The position numbers and the translations under genes are program-made. This document shows, one piece after another, positions 13,287-13,616 of a stretch of 13,616 nucleotides of DNA. Within the stretch, counting starts at the first letter, position 1; each line of letters opens with the position of its first letter. The notes below the pieces were generated by a model, which did not search any database, had not been told where the DNA came from, and saw only the letters and a list, made by a program, of their open reading frames with translations. The stretch is from DATJMJ01 sp035503915 (GTDB lineage Bacteria; Actinomycetota; Acidimicrobiia; Acidimicrobiales; Palsa-688): the NCBI GenBank assembly GCA_035503915.1, contig DATJSU010000035.1, positions 1 to 13,616 on the forward strand, written 5' to 3'.

Positions 13287-13294
13287 CTGAGCTG

Positions 13295-13616
13295 GTGTAC
13301 AAGGACCACGGCAACGACCAGGCTGGACTTATCGACTCGGCGTGGGCCGAAGCACTTGTGAACGAGATCCGGTCGGCGGCATCGCCTGAGGACCTAGCGC
13401 ACTTTCTCGCCGACCTTAAGGCTGCCGCTGAGAAGGAGGCGGTTCCAGAGAGCGAGCTGCTCGACCTGCTGGACGAGTTGTGGGACCACTACACCCAAGT
13501 TGAACTTCCATCGACAGGCAGGTCCAGTCTCGACCTTGTGTCGTCGGCGTGGTTGTCGTGCACCTATCGTCAGGCACGAGCTGTGGGCACACTTACGAAA
13601 GAGGGCTTGATGGACG
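13295..13616 (+). CDS. Hypothetical protein, 5' part only (runs off window)
   Basis: An open frame starts at GTG 13295 and continues to the window edge, giving at least 107 residues with no stop. The product is acidic and mostly helical, with NEIRSAASPEDLAHFLADLK and ESELLDLLDELWDHYTQ as likely amphipathic helices and no membrane segment or signal peptide. I do not recognise the family. Support for a real gene is the well-placed TATAGT box, GC-rich third codon positions and normal amino-acid composition. Its position beyond a truncated tRNA suggests it may be the first gene of an inserted element, which is inference. Confidence 0.7.
   Translation, partial: MYKDHGNDQAGLIDSAWAEALVNEIRSAASPEDLAHFLADLKAAAEKEAVPESELLDLLDELWDHYTQVELPSTGRSSLDLVSSAWLSCTYRQARAVGTLTKEGLMD

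Larger units (their letters stand above)
12852..13294. other. 443-bp region without a convincing gene
   Basis: No reading frame here has a recognisable product. Two overlapping minus-strand frames of 75-77 codons (12992-13225, 13035-13262) are Arg/Pro/Ser-rich, carry no known motif and lack ribosome-binding sites. The region holds the truncated tRNA-Lys-like sequence, two 13-bp direct repeats, two inverted repeats and a short hairpin. It looks like a boundary between core chromosome and accessory DNA. Confidence 0.6.

Noticed and set aside
12852..13294. CRISPR array
   Set aside because: Only two copies of each 11-13 bp repeat exist, with no regular spacer series and no cas gene.

Overview
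This window comes from a high-GC actinobacterium. The evidence is F420-type PPOX oxidoreductase, clpS next to a DUF2017 gene, split ctaA/ctaB heme A synthesis genes, GTG/TTG starts and first-in-operon genes that look leaderless. The style resembles Acidimicrobiia, but that placement is inference from protein flavour and not from a marker gene.

Layout. (1) Bases 1-1426 are an apparently complete ISL3-family insertion sequence whose left terminal repeat begins at base 1. (2) It sits 61 bp from tRNA-Glu(UUC) (1488-1560, minus). (3) Bases 1666-5218 hold a minus-strand group reading ctaA - clpS - DUF2017 - PPOX/F420 flavoprotein - an unusual fusion of an S51-peptidase-like domain with the C-terminal part of cysteinyl-tRNA synthetase. 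(4) A 102-bp divergent promoter region separates ctaA from ctaB (5321-6253, plus), so heme B to heme O to heme A conversion is encoded on both sides of one control region. (5) Bases 6276-7936 (minus) are an ABC-2 exporter pair (ATPase, permease). (6) Divergent from it, serS (7987) starts a plus-strand run: serS, a second ABC ATPase, its permease, a histidine phosphatase and a rhomboid-family protease with an N-terminal zinc-binding region, ending at 12851. (7) Bases 12852-13294 contain no convincing gene. They hold the 5' half of a tRNA-Lys(UUU)-like sequence, short direct and inverted repeats, and a strong TATAGT box in front of an unrecognised gene that runs off the right edge.

The middle is ordinary housekeeping chromosome: cytochrome oxidase cofactor synthesis, N-degron proteolysis, aminoacylation and export. 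The two ends look like accessory boundaries. The most notable points are the S51/CysRS-C fusion gene, the truncated tRNA at the right-hand boundary, and a consistent layout in which a TANNNT box lies 6-8 nt upstream of RTG starts that lack Shine-Dalgarno sites, while internal operon genes are mostly coupled by overlaps or preceded by Shine-Dalgarno sites.
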